From Hugenholtzia roseola DSM 9546 (GTDB lineage Bacteria > Bacteroidota > Bacteroidia > Cytophagales > Bernardetiaceae), in the NCBI RefSeq assembly GCF_000422585.1, contig NZ_AUGI01000037.1, positions 1 through 64,000 on the forward strand: a DNA stretch of 64,000 nucleotides, read 5' to 3'. Both the position numbers and the translations under genes were made by a program. A model generated the notes under the pieces. It was not told the origin of the DNA. It saw only the letters and a program-made list of their open reading frames with translations, and did not search any database. Shown one piece after another: positions 1-7,973 of the stretch (position 1 is its first letter; each line of letters begins with the position of its first letter).

Positions 1-104
1 CAACTTAAAACATCAACTTAAAACATCAACTTAAAACATCAACTTAAAACATCAACTTAAAACATCAACTTAAAACATCAACTTAAAACATCAACCTAAA
101 ACGG
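1..104. repeat. 13-bp tandem repeat array (left end off window)
   Basis: Seven perfect copies of the 13-bp unit CAACTTAAAACAT run head to tail from base 1 to 91. An eighth, degenerate copy (CAACCTAAAACGG) covers 92-104. The first unit begins exactly at the window edge, so the array very probably continues upstream and its full copy number is unknown. The unit is AT-rich, not palindromic, and 13 is not a multiple of 3, so it is unlikely to encode a peptide repeat. Bases 105-244 hold no recognisable feature. Such short perfect arrays are prone to slippage. Confidence 0.95.
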
Positions 105-244
105 AATATGGTTCATTTAGAGGCAGGTACAAAAAAACGCTTCGTCGCCGTAAGTTTCCTTTCTCCATTCCTACTCATTGAACCGTTTAGAAACTCGGTT
201 TTAAATGGTTTTAAAATTTTTCTGCACACTTATTTCTCTTTTGT

Positions 245-604
245 ATGCACTATTTTTATTTGGTGGTTCGCCTGCTGATAGGGCTTGTCTTTTTTGTTTT
301 TGGTCTGAATGGTTTTTTGCTGCTCATTCCTGTTCCAGAGTTTCACCCCTTTATGAAAATTTTGGTAGAGTCCAAATTTTTATATGTGGTCAAGGGGTTA
401 GAAATTGTCGGGGGCTTGCTTTTGCTCTCAAATCGCTATGTGGTGTTGGCTCTGACGCTGCTCGCGCCTATTGTGGTGAGTATCCTTCTTTTTCACTTGC
501 TCATAGATACGCGCAATGTTGAAGTTTCTGTGGTGCTTTTTGTTTTATTTGGCTTTTTAATCGGAAAAAATTGGAAATCTTTTGAGCCACTCTTAAAAAA
601 GTAA
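245..604 (+). CDS. DoxX-like small integral membrane protein
   Basis: This 119-residue protein is almost entirely hydrophobic and should form four membrane helices (roughly residues 4-26, 46-62, 66-84 and 94-108). The N-terminal pattern of a helix followed by GLVFFVFGLNGF, and the overall length, match the DoxX/DoxX-like family of inner-membrane proteins. That family is linked loosely to respiration or redox stress, but its biochemical role is poorly defined. I chose the ATG at 245 because it opens directly into the first helix. An overlapping ORF in another frame (205-522) has no sensible composition and was dropped. A nested hairpin with a T run lies just downstream (648-702). Family placement is from pattern recognition only. 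Confidence 0.7.
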   Translation: MHYFYLVVRLLIGLVFFVFGLNGFLLLIPVPEFHPFMKILVESKFLYVVKGLEIVGGLLLLSNRYVVLALTLLAPIVVSILLFHLLIDTRNVEVSVVLFVLFGFLIGKNWKSFEPLLKK

Positions 605-647
605 GACAGACGAAAGTTTGTCCTGCCGTTTTCCAAAAAAAATAGCT

Positions 648-702
648 ACCTTCGTCTGCCTAACGCCCTTTTCGGGCGTTTGCTTAGTACGAAGGTTTTT
701 TT
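648..702 (+). terminator. Nested two-stem terminator-like hairpin after the DoxX gene
   Basis: An outer stem, CCTTCGT (649-655) with ACGAAGG (689-695), encloses an inner stem, AACGCCC (662-668) with GGGCGTT (674-680). A run of seven T follows at 696-702. The T run directly after the outer stem fits a factor-independent terminator for the gene ending at 604. The nested form is unusual for a plain terminator, and a small structured RNA is the alternative. Confidence 0.55.
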
Positions 703-753
703 ATAGGTAAAATTAAGCCTCATAAAATTAAACCCAACAAAAATCAAACTAAA

Positions 754-1677
754 ATGTACGATAAAAATAATAACTTACGCGCCCTATCGCCTTTGCCGCT
801 TTTTCTGCTCTTACTGCTAAGTGCCTTACTTTCAAGTAGTTGTAAGGCTCAAAAAGTTTCCGACATCCAAACCGTCCTGCCTGTGCCGCTGCCTAAAAGT
901 CTGACCTTTGCAGGTGAGCCTGTGCCTTTGGACAACCCTGACGTTGCCGAGCGTTTGGAGCGCGAACTGCTGCACTACACTTATTCGCATGCCACTACCC
1001 TGCTGCTACTCAAACGCTCTGGAAGGTGGCGAAAGGGCATCGAGGAGATTTTAGAAAAAAAACAAGTGCCGAAAGACTTTTTCTATTTAGCCGTTGCGGA
1101 AAGCCACTTAGAAAACTTTGCCCAATCGGGAAAAGATGCAGTAGGCATGTGGCAATTTTTGGAAAGCACCGCCCAATCTTACGGGCTTATCGTCAATGAC
1201 CACATAGACGAGCGACAAGACCCTTTTTTAGCCGCCGCCGCTGCCGCTACCTTTCTGACCGAAAGCAAAAATAAGTTGGGAAGCTGGACTTTGGCTGCCG
1301 CAGGCTACAATCGCGGTGCTTTTGGCGTAGAGCGTGCCTTGCGCATGCAAAAAGAAAAATCGTATTACGATTTGTTTTTAAATACAGAAACTGGTCGTTA
1401 TATTTTTCGAATTTTAGCACTTAAAATCATTTTAGAAAATCCGAAAGATTACGGTTATTGTATAGAAAAGTACGACTATTATAGCCCTTTGGAATACGAC
1501 GAAATTAGCGTTACGCAGGATTTGGAGAGTGTTCCCGATTTTGCACACGCACAAGGCATAAGCTACAATACTTTTCGCCAATACAATCCTGCTATTTCCA
1601 TCAATCATAATAAGTATGATTTCAAACTACCCAAAGGCGTAAGTAGCTATACTTTTCGAATTCCGAAGAAGAAATAG
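754..1677 (+). CDS. Lytic transglycosylase lipoprotein (SLT / MltD-like)
   Basis: The product is a 307-residue predicted lipoprotein that should cleave the glycan strands of peptidoglycan. Residues 11-30 form a lipoprotein signal ending in LSSSC, with the acylated cysteine at 30. The SLT (goose-lysozyme-like, GH23) domain spans roughly 85-235. The catalytic glutamate is probably Glu116 in AVAES; GMWQF (131-135) and AAAGYNRG (181-188) are the other signature blocks. The C-terminal 60 residues, containing GISYNTFRQYNPAI, look like a LysM-type wall-binding tail, as in MltD. The gene stands alone, with its ATG in an A-rich leader. A palindromic repeat at 1701-1722 follows the stop and may act as its terminator. 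Confidence 0.85.
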   Translation: MYDKNNNLRALSPLPLFLLLLLSALLSSSCKAQKVSDIQTVLPVPLPKSLTFAGEPVPLDNPDVAERLERELLHYTYSHATTLLLLKRSGRWRKGIEEILEKKQVPKDFFYLAVAESHLENFAQSGKDAVGMWQFLESTAQSYGLIVNDHIDERQDPFLAAAAAATFLTESKNKLGSWTLAAAGYNRGAFGVERALRMQKEKSYYDLFLNTETGRYIFRILALKIILENPKDYGYCIEKYDYYSPLEYDEISVTQDLESVPDFAHAQGISYNTFRQYNPAISINHNKYDFKLPKGVSSYTFRIPKKK

Positions 1678-1700
1678 CGCAAAAAACAATTTGTTCAGAC

Positions 1701-1725
1701 GCGCGAAGCTGGAGCTTCGCGCTAC
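1701..1725. repeat. Family P1 palindromic repeat, copy 1
   Basis: A perfect 10-bp stem, GCGCGAAGCT (1701-1710) with AGCTTCGCGC (1713-1722), has a two-base loop and is followed by TAC. It lies between convergent genes (transglycosylase and SDR). Near-identical copies occur at 21818-21842, 21906-21930 and 22094-22118, so it is a dispersed repeat, not just a local terminator. Confidence 0.85.
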
Positions 1726-1766
1726 GGTGGGGCGAACTTAACAGAACTGACTTTTACGGTACTGCA

Positions 1767-2579
1767 TCAAAGCGGTGGCAGTGGCGAATCGGGTTCTTTT
1801 GCCATTGCCTTATAGACGATTTTATCCATAAAAGAGGGAAAAAGTTTGTTGAGCAAGACGGTGAGTTTCCCCTGTGTAGTTAGGATTAAAAACTTTTTAC
1901 GCTTGACAACGGCTTTGTAGATATGGCTTGCACATTCTTCCGCGCTCATCATTTTTTGCTCATCGCGTGGCGATTCGGCTTGGGCAGTGCCATCTTTGGT
2001 AAGTGCCGTAACGCGAATGTTGGAAGCCGTAAAACCTGGGGCAGCCGTCAGAACATGCACGCCTTTGGGCAGCATCTCTGTTCGCAATACTTCCAAAAAA
2101 CCTTGTAGGGCAAATTTCGAAGCCGAATAGCCCGCTCGCGCAGGCAGCCCCCTAAAACCTGCAATGGAGGAAACGCCCACTACCGAGCCTTTGCTTGCGA
2201 TAAGATGCGGCAGGGCGTATTTGGTCGCATAGACTGCACCATAAAAATTGATGTCCATGACCTGATGCATGACTTTTAGGTCTAAATCCTCGAATAAGGC
2301 ACGCATCGAAATCCCTGCATTGTTGATAAGTACATCTATTTTACCAAATTTTTTAAGCGTTTCTGATACAAGGTATTTATTATCAGATTCTTTGCTTACA
2401 TCGGCTTGCAGTGCCAAAACTTCGATGCCCAACGCCTGCAAATCGGCTTTTGCCGTGTCTAAGGCTTCTTTTTTGCGCCCTGTGATGACTACTTTCGAGC
2501 CATGCTTACCAAAAACTTCGGCACAAGCCTTGCCTATGCCCGAAGTTGCGCCTGTAATGATGACAACTTTATCTTTCAA
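1767..2579 (-). CDS. Short-chain dehydrogenase/reductase (SDR) oxidoreductase
   Basis: This 270-residue classical SDR binds NAD(P)H and should oxidise an alcohol or reduce a ketone; the substrate cannot be read from sequence. The Rossmann motif TGATSGIG is at 10-17, INNAG at 86-90, the catalytic Ser at about 138-139 in VSSIAGF, and the active-site YSASK at 151-155. The region after residue 180 and the basic C-terminus resemble the DHRS7-type lipid-associated SDRs (inference). It is the last gene of the minus-strand run that starts at 9271 and lies 77 bp after the TonB-dependent receptor, so it may be co-transcribed. Nothing else ties it to uptake. Confidence 0.85.
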   Translation of the reverse strand: MKDKVVIITGATSGIGKACAEVFGKHGSKVVITGRKKEALDTAKADLQALGIEVLALQADVSKESDNKYLVSETLKKFGKIDVLINNAGISMRALFEDLDLKVMHQVMDINFYGAVYATKYALPHLIASKGSVVGVSSIAGFRGLPARAGYSASKFALQGFLEVLRTEMLPKGVHVLTAAPGFTASNIRVTALTKDGTAQAESPRDEQKMMSAEECASHIYKAVVKRKKFLILTTQGKLTVLLNKLFPSFMDKIVYKAMAKEPDSPLPPL

Positions 2580-2656
2580 AACAAGATGAAATAAAAATAA
2601 ATAAAAATAAGTAAAGCGAAAGAAAACGAAATAAGACGAATGGGAAGCACAACTTT

Positions 2657-5248
2657 TTAAAAACGCCCTTGCAAAGTTAGGAAAAATCCGCGTCCGTCGG
2701 CAGGAATAATGCCCGGTCCGGGATAGCCTTCGGCGCGTCGTGTGAAGTAGGATTGGTTGAAAATGTTATTGAGGCTTCCCTCTATGGTGAGCCATTTCCA
2801 AGTGTAGCTACTCGAAATGTCCCAAACTTGATAGGCTGCAATCACGCCTTCTACGGCTGTGGCGGTGCGTCTTGCGTTGGTTGCGTCTGAAAAATGTTCG
2901 CCTGTATGGGAAAATTGCAACGAATTCGACCAACTTTTGTATTTCCACGTCGTGCCTGTGCGCAACATCAGGGGCGCAACCATTTCCACTTTTTTATTGG
3001 CAATAGTAGCGTCTTGGGTATTGATATAACGCGCATCTACCAGAGAAAAATTGACAAAAAACGTCCATTTGCTATCTTTGGGCGCAGTGTTTTCTAATTT
3101 TTCTTGCGTATTTTGAGGCGAATTTTGGTTTAAGTCAGCCGATTTTTTAGGTCTTTTGCGTCTAAGTTTTAAAATATCCACTTCGGCAAAGGTTTCGAGT
3201 CCGATATTTCGCGCATCTGAAATATTGCCGCGAAAGCGGTAGTCATTGTATAGTGGTGGTTGGTCGGCTCTCAAAACTTGCCCAATTTTGTCGCGATATG
3301 CCAAATAGAAAAGCGTCGTTTCGAGCACAAAAACATCTTTAAAATTGCCCCTACAACCCAAATCAGCGGTATAGCCCTTTTCGTCTTGTATGTTGGGGTC
3401 TATCACAAAGTTGGGATTGACGATACGCAGGTCGGAAAAATTGATGGCGCGATAATTTTGCGAAAAGTTGGCGTAAAATTCTACCTGCTCTGTTTTTTTG
3501 TAGCTAAGTCCCAAACCTGCCAAAACAAAACTTCGCTTTCTATTCAAATTTTCATCTACTCTATTTTCTACAATTACATTACCTGCTGCATCAAAAACAC
3601 GCTGCTTGAAATAGCCTTCCGAAAAGGTTTGAATATTTTCGAAGCGCAAACCGGGAGTTAGGCTCAATTTTGTAGAAAGATTGAATATATTTTCTACAAA
3701 AACTACACGATTTTTATTAGGAAAAAGATAATCCGAATTTTCTACGTTATTAGGATTTAAAAAAGTGAAATTTGCATCACTGCCTGCCGAACCTTCGCCT
3801 TGCCTTGCCGAAGTAGTGCCACTATAAAGGCGCGTGCCTACCAAAAAGGCGTGTGTCTGTTTGCCAATTTGATAGCGGTGCAGCAAGCGCAATTCCGTTC
3901 CTACATTCTGAAAGCCGCCCTCGATTAAGGTTCTGTTTTCGCCAAAGTCTGCTACATTGATGCGCTCCAAATTTCCCAAGGCTAACCGTTTGGCTATCAA
4001 GCCAAAAGAGCGGATATTGATTTGCGTTTGCGGCGAAAAAAGATAGCTCGCCTCCAAACCTACCAAATTCCAATCTACCAAAAACCAATTTCGCGCTCGA
4101 ATAGACTGTCGGGGATTGTCGGCAAACATTCTATCCGTTAGCCCGCCTGCCTGCTGTGCCAAATAGTGCATCTTGGTTAGGTCTAATTTGAGATTGAGTT
4201 TTTCGGTAGCCTGAAAGTCAAAACTTCCATAAAAATTATAGTATTCAAATTCAGAATTTTCTCTATATCCGTTGCCTCTCTTGTACTGTGCGTAGGTGTA
4301 ATAGTTGAGTTTTCCCTTTGCCACTGTGCCGCCCAAGCTATTGAAGGAATTGAAAAAGCCCCAAGAGCCAATACTTTGGCGCGAAATAAGTTCTACTTTT
4401 TTATTTTCATTGCCTCTTTTAAACCTAAAATTGACCAAACCGCCAAATTGCGTACCATACTGCAAACTTGCTGCACCGCGAATGACCTCGATGCGCTCCA
4501 AAGCCTCGATGGGCGGCGTGTAGTAGCTTTCGGGGTAGCCCAAGGCATCGGCAGAGATGTCGTATCCATTTTGGCGCACATTAAAATTAGAAGTTCGATT
4601 CGGACTCAAACCGCGTCCGCCAATGCCAAGTTGCAGCCCTGCGCCGTCGCTTTCCCAAATGTTAAGCCCTGTAACTTTTGCATAAACTTGTCGAGGATTA
4701 TTGGTAGCAAAATTGCCATTTAAGTCTTCCAAAACTACCACTTCGGTTTTTTTGCCCTCATAGATGCCAAAATTTTCTATTGCCTTTAATTGTGTAATGC
4801 CAAAGGTAGCCTCGCGCTGCTCCTGAATCTCGACAGCGTCTAAATTTTGCGCCAAATCGGTGAGCGTCAGTGCAAGGGTGAGCTGCTGATTGGGAGCGGT
4901 GATTGAAAAATCGCGCTCTTGGGTAGCCTTTCCAAAAGCAAACGCCAAGAGGGTGTAATCGCCTTGTGGCAGGTCTTTAAAAAAAAAGTTGCCTTTTGTA
5001 TCCGTAATTTGTTTGAAGGAAGTGTTTTTTATTAAAACCGTTGCTCCGATAAGTGGTTCATTATCAGCATCTAAGACGCTACCTTGTAGGGTTGCCCCTT
5101 TGCTTTTGGGTGCGAAGGCAGAGCGGTCGGGTGCTGCTGCCGTATTTTGCTGGCTTCGCGCTTTCTGCCCCCAAGCCAATAAAAGAAAGAGAAGATAACA
5201 ACTAATTGCTATCTTTAAAAAGAAAGAATGACCAATTTGATATTTCAT
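2657..5248 (-). CDS. TonB-dependent outer-membrane receptor (FecA-like)
   Basis: The 863-residue protein is an outer-membrane active transporter driven by TonB. It has a signal peptide (about 1-33), a carboxypeptidase-regulatory-like beta-sandwich (about 52-135) typical of Bacteroidota receptors, a plug domain (about 165-285, containing IEVIRGAASLQYG) and a 22-strand-type barrel ending in the usual C-terminal aromatic (LTLQGRF). The plug and barrel resemble siderophore or ferric-citrate receptors more than SusC glycan receptors, and no SusD partner is present. Its start overlaps the end of the HTTM gene by 4 bp, which implies translational coupling. With upstream imelysin and DUF4856 lipoproteins, import of iron or another metal complex is the likely role, but the ligand is unproven. 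Confidence 0.9.
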   Translation of the reverse strand: MKYQIGHSFFLKIAISCYLLFLLLAWGQKARSQQNTAAAPDRSAFAPKSKGATLQGSVLDADNEPLIGATVLIKNTSFKQITDTKGNFFFKDLPQGDYTLLAFAFGKATQERDFSITAPNQQLTLALTLTDLAQNLDAVEIQEQREATFGITQLKAIENFGIYEGKKTEVVVLEDLNGNFATNNPRQVYAKVTGLNIWESDGAGLQLGIGGRGLSPNRTSNFNVRQNGYDISADALGYPESYYTPPIEALERIEVIRGAASLQYGTQFGGLVNFRFKRGNENKKVELISRQSIGSWGFFNSFNSLGGTVAKGKLNYYTYAQYKRGNGYRENSEFEYYNFYGSFDFQATEKLNLKLDLTKMHYLAQQAGGLTDRMFADNPRQSIRARNWFLVDWNLVGLEASYLFSPQTQINIRSFGLIAKRLALGNLERINVADFGENRTLIEGGFQNVGTELRLLHRYQIGKQTHAFLVGTRLYSGTTSARQGEGSAGSDANFTFLNPNNVENSDYLFPNKNRVVFVENIFNLSTKLSLTPGLRFENIQTFSEGYFKQRVFDAAGNVIVENRVDENLNRKRSFVLAGLGLSYKKTEQVEFYANFSQNYRAINFSDLRIVNPNFVIDPNIQDEKGYTADLGCRGNFKDVFVLETTLFYLAYRDKIGQVLRADQPPLYNDYRFRGNISDARNIGLETFAEVDILKLRRKRPKKSADLNQNSPQNTQEKLENTAPKDSKWTFFVNFSLVDARYINTQDATIANKKVEMVAPLMLRTGTTWKYKSWSNSLQFSHTGEHFSDATNARRTATAVEGVIAAYQVWDISSSYTWKWLTIEGSLNNIFNQSYFTRRAEGYPGPGIIPADGRGFFLTLQGRF

Positions 5249-6675
5249 TTTCGAGAACCTTGCTTATCAGAAAGTATCCATTTTTTGGGTGCGAAAGAGT
5301 CTTTTATTTGGACTAAATCCAAATCGGGGTCTATAAGCAATCTGCTGGGGCGGGCGTTGAGTGTTACATAGACCTCTGCGCGAACTTTGGGCAAAGTTAC
5401 ACCTTTTTTTTCGTAATGCGCTTTTAAAAAATGTGCAAACTGCAAAATCATATCAGGCTGCATTGCCATCTGCTTTTCTTGATGACTATTTAAAAATTCG
5501 CTATTGACCACTTCGCCCTCGCGCCCTGTGGCACTGTCCTTTACATAAAAGGTTGCCGTTCCTGCCTTTTCCATGAGCATGACGCGCCAAGAGAAGCGAT
5601 AGCCTTCTTCTGTCCAAAAAAGGTTTCCATCATAAAGCAAATAACGCCAAGGAAATAACACTTGAAAGGTAAGGTATAAAATTAGACCTAAATTGAAAAT
5701 AGGGCGAAAAATGCACCCCACCCCAAACCCCTCCCCCAAAGGGAGGGGCTCTAATTTCGTATCATTCTTTTCGCATTTATGCGAAAAAAATGATTTTATT
5801 TTCGAACCCTCCCCTATGGGGGGAGGGCAGGGTGGGGGTTCAGAAATAAACTTGCCTTTAAAAAGCTGTTTTGCCTTTTTTTGCCATTTCAAATGCCAAG
5901 CGTCGGAAAAAAATATCAAAGTTGCGCCCATCATCACCAAAGGAAAAACGCCAATTTGAAACATTAGCCCTGTGAGGGTATGAAAAAAAATGACGGTAGC
6001 ATAAGCCCAAAGGCGCGTTTTTTTCCAATAGAGAAAAAAGACCACCAAACAATCGTAAAGCATACCTGCCCAAGCGAAAAAATAAGCGGTATAGGTTTGT
6101 TTCAAAAAATAACCAATAAGTGGCAGTTTGTCGTTGGCAGGTAGCCAAATTTTGAGCGGCAGGGCTAAAATGAGCCAATCGTAGTTGATTTTGGCGACTC
6201 CTGCATAGATATAGACAAGGGCTACTTGAAAGCGAAAAATCCAGATTGCCCAAAAAGGCAATGTTTCCTCGCCCGTTTGTGCTTCTTTTTTTGGTTTTGG
6301 TACAAAAATCAGTAAAAAGCAAACCAAACTTACAAAATAATAATGGTTTAGATAATAAGTCAGGTCTATGAGTTCGGTGTAGGTGAAGGTCAGGAAAAGT
6401 AAAATCGCACTTAGGCGATAGGCAACGTTCCACATCAGACCCAACGCCGCCACAATCATAATCGCATAAATGGCATAGAGATAGGGCAGCGGCAGCACTT
6501 CCACCCACTCGAAACCATAGTATTTGAAGTGAAATTTTGGCTCTGCCAGATGCGTTTCTATCCAACCCAAAGCCCAAAATCGTACCGCACTAAACATCAT
6601 CATTGCCCCAAAAATAAAGCGAAAGGTGATAAAGGGAGCGGCACAAAGGGGACGGTGTAGAAAATGTAGTTTCAT
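5245..6675 (-). CDS. HTTM-domain (vitamin K gamma-carboxylase-like) membrane protein with in-frame repeat insertion
   Basis: This 476-residue polytopic protein belongs to the HTTM family, related to vitamin K-dependent gamma-carboxylase. Several membrane helices fill residues 15-262. The family block FPWRYLLYDGNLFWTEEGYR (341-360) starts a soluble C-terminal part with WRVMLMEKAG. Bacterial members commonly sit beside TonB receptors and imelysin lipoproteins, as here, but their reaction is unknown. Residues about 279-320 are rich in Pro, Gly and Cys (PPPCPPPIGEG ... LPLGEGFGVG). They are encoded by a long imperfect palindrome at 5711-5841 that looks inserted between the last helix of the membrane domain and the next family block. 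The frame stays open and the flanks are conserved, so the gene is probably functional. It overlaps the receptor start by 4 bp. Confidence 0.8.
   Translation of the reverse strand: MKLHFLHRPLCAAPFITFRFIFGAMMMFSAVRFWALGWIETHLAEPKFHFKYYGFEWVEVLPLPYLYAIYAIMIVAALGLMWNVAYRLSAILLFLTFTYTELIDLTYYLNHYYFVSLVCFLLIFVPKPKKEAQTGEETLPFWAIWIFRFQVALVYIYAGVAKINYDWLILALPLKIWLPANDKLPLIGYFLKQTYTAYFFAWAGMLYDCLVVFFLYWKKTRLWAYATVIFFHTLTGLMFQIGVFPLVMMGATLIFFSDAWHLKWQKKAKQLFKGKFISEPPPCPPPIGEGSKIKSFFSHKCEKNDTKLEPLPLGEGFGVGCIFRPIFNLGLILYLTFQVLFPWRYLLYDGNLFWTEEGYRFSWRVMLMEKAGTATFYVKDSATGREGEVVNSEFLNSHQEKQMAMQPDMILQFAHFLKAHYEKKGVTLPKVRAEVYVTLNARPSRLLIDPDLDLVQIKDSFAPKKWILSDKQGSRK
5711..5841. repeat. Long imperfect palindrome inserted in the HTTM coding sequence
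   Basis: Two arms of about 60 bp form an imperfect inverted repeat around a short centre. C-rich outer blocks (including ACCCCTCCCCCAAAGGGAGG from 5727) mirror G-rich blocks near 5808-5841. The centre is TTTTCGCA (5774-5781) against TGCGAAAA (5787-5794). Each arm holds its own small hairpin (CCCTCCC against GGGAGGG). The whole block is translated in frame and no stop is introduced. Its composition differs sharply from the surrounding gene. It is not related to the P1, P2 or P3 repeats in this window. Confidence 0.85.
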
Positions 6676-6683
6676 TTGGTTGA

Positions 6684-6782
6684 ACCGTCGCCGAGGGCGT
6701 TGCCCGTCGGCGAGGTTTTTTTATTTGAAAAATAAATTTTTGAAACCTCGTCGACGGCTGAAAGCCTCGCCGACGGTTTTTT
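6684..6782. repeat. Family P2 compound palindrome between HTTM and imelysin genes
   Basis: CCGTCGCCGAGG at 6685-6696 is followed by GGGCGTTGCCC and CGTCGGCGAGG, then a T run. After a short AT spacer the inverse half appears (CCTCGTCGACGG and CCTCGCCGACGG), followed by another T run at 6777-6783. The two halves can pair with each other or fold separately. With T runs on both sides the block could act as a terminator or attenuator in either direction. A second copy of the left half lies at 7975-8007. The tail GAATTTAGATTGAAA (6785-6799) also recurs downstream of the repeat at 8052. Confidence 0.85.
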
Positions 6783-6815
6783 TCAGAATTTAGATTGAAA
6801 TAAAAAAGCGTTTAT

Positions 6816-7934
6816 TTAATCGCCATCACCGCTGCTATACGTAATAGCAATTCCCAAAAGGGACGACATATCGCTTTTGAAAAAGCGCGTATGTTTTTGC
6901 AGTTCGGTATAAAGATTTTCCAAAGGCTGCTTGTTTTGATTTACCAAGACCGAAAGCGGCTCATTTTGCGGTACGGCATTGAGGGCTGCTGTAATGTTAA
7001 TAAGTTGATTTTCAGTGCTTTGTACTAAATCTGTTCCGCCTTCTACCGTTTTTAGGTACTCTTCGAAGCCGATGCCATCTGTTCCATTTTTAGACTTCCC
7101 ACGCCAAATATTTTCAATCGCTTGAAGGTGCATTTGCATCATTTCCAAAGATTTGCCACTGTAATAGGCTTCAAAAAGTTGGGGTTCGGTTTGCACCTGC
7201 CCTGGACGCTTTCCCATAGGCAAGCCTAATTTGAAATTTTTAACGCCTTCAAAACTTTTTACAAATTCATTGTAGAGCAAAGAGGTACTGCTGCCTGCCT
7301 CTGTGCCGTCGTTGTTGATAAATTCTTCTCTGGCACTGCCCTGCCAAGCGGTCTTGACTGTGGAAACCTGCACATTTATATTTTCTACCAAATCCAACAA
7401 ATATTGGCGGCGCACCGAATTTTCAAAACTTTGCAAAAGGCGCGTTTGACTGCCTTCCTGTCCAAAATTTTCGCCAAAAACCAAATATTCTACTGCCAAA
7501 AAGCCACGTGCATCTCTATTAAAATCCGAAAGATTGTAAGCTCCCGAAGCCACTGCCGCCTCTATTTTCGTTTTGCTGACAGGAAAAGTACCAATTTCTT
7601 CTAACAAACTCTTTTTTAGCCCTGCCTCGCCTGCTGCGCCAAAATTGTAGGCGTTGGCATACTGCCAATTTTGGTAGGCACTCACCCAAGCGTTTTGTAC
7701 GGCACTTAGGCTGCCTGCATCAGGATTTTCTACGAAAGCCGTCGTTTGGCTTTTCAAAGTGCGAAGGCTATTTTCTAAATCGGTGTAGGCAGGCAAAATG
7801 AGATTGTCTGCCACGTTTTCGAGCATCTTTTTGCGGTCGAAAGCCGCCTTTTTTTCACCTTGTTCGCCCTCACAAGCCACAAGGAAAAAGGCAAGGGCAA
7901 GCAAATGGAAAAGCGTGTATTTTTTTTGTAGCAT
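6816..7934 (-). CDS. Imelysin-family (peptidase M75-like) lipoprotein
   Basis: This 372-residue predicted lipoprotein has its signal at 5-21 and the acylated Cys at 21 in LVAC. It is an alpha-helical imelysin-like protein, a family that includes iron-regulated cell-surface proteins such as IrpA. The frame is open upstream to 8147, but that part crosses the P2 and P3 repeats and is not protein-like, so I chose the ATG at 7934. The family signature GxHxxE reads G-F-L-A-V-E at 144-149, so the usual histidine is replaced by Leu and any activity relying on it is doubtful. It lies between the DUF4856 and HTTM genes in the receptor operon. A role in binding iron or handing it to the receptor is inferred. 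Confidence 0.8.
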   Translation of the reverse strand: MLQKKYTLFHLLALAFFLVACEGEQGEKKAAFDRKKMLENVADNLILPAYTDLENSLRTLKSQTTAFVENPDAGSLSAVQNAWVSAYQNWQYANAYNFGAAGEAGLKKSLLEEIGTFPVSKTKIEAAVASGAYNLSDFNRDARGFLAVEYLVFGENFGQEGSQTRLLQSFENSVRRQYLLDLVENINVQVSTVKTAWQGSAREEFINNDGTEAGSSTSLLYNEFVKSFEGVKNFKLGLPMGKRPGQVQTEPQLFEAYYSGKSLEMMQMHLQAIENIWRGKSKNGTDGIGFEEYLKTVEGGTDLVQSTENQLINITAALNAVPQNEPLSVLVNQNKQPLENLYTELQKHTRFFKSDMSSLLGIAITYSSGDGD

Positions 7935-7973
7935 AAAAAGGATATGAAATAAGTGAAAGATTTTGAAACTGAA

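Noticed and set aside
1-104. CRISPR array
   Set aside because: The 13-bp units are contiguous with no spacers and are too short for CRISPR repeats; no cas genes are present.
205-522. 105-residue plus-strand ORF overlapping the DoxX-like gene
   Set aside because: It is a shifted frame of the DoxX-like gene with no domain-like pattern; the 245-604 frame encodes clear membrane helices.
5693-5959. Plus-strand ORF rich in PNPSPKGRG-type sequence
   Set aside because: It is the reverse reading of the palindromic insertion in the HTTM gene; low complexity and no neighbours on that strand.
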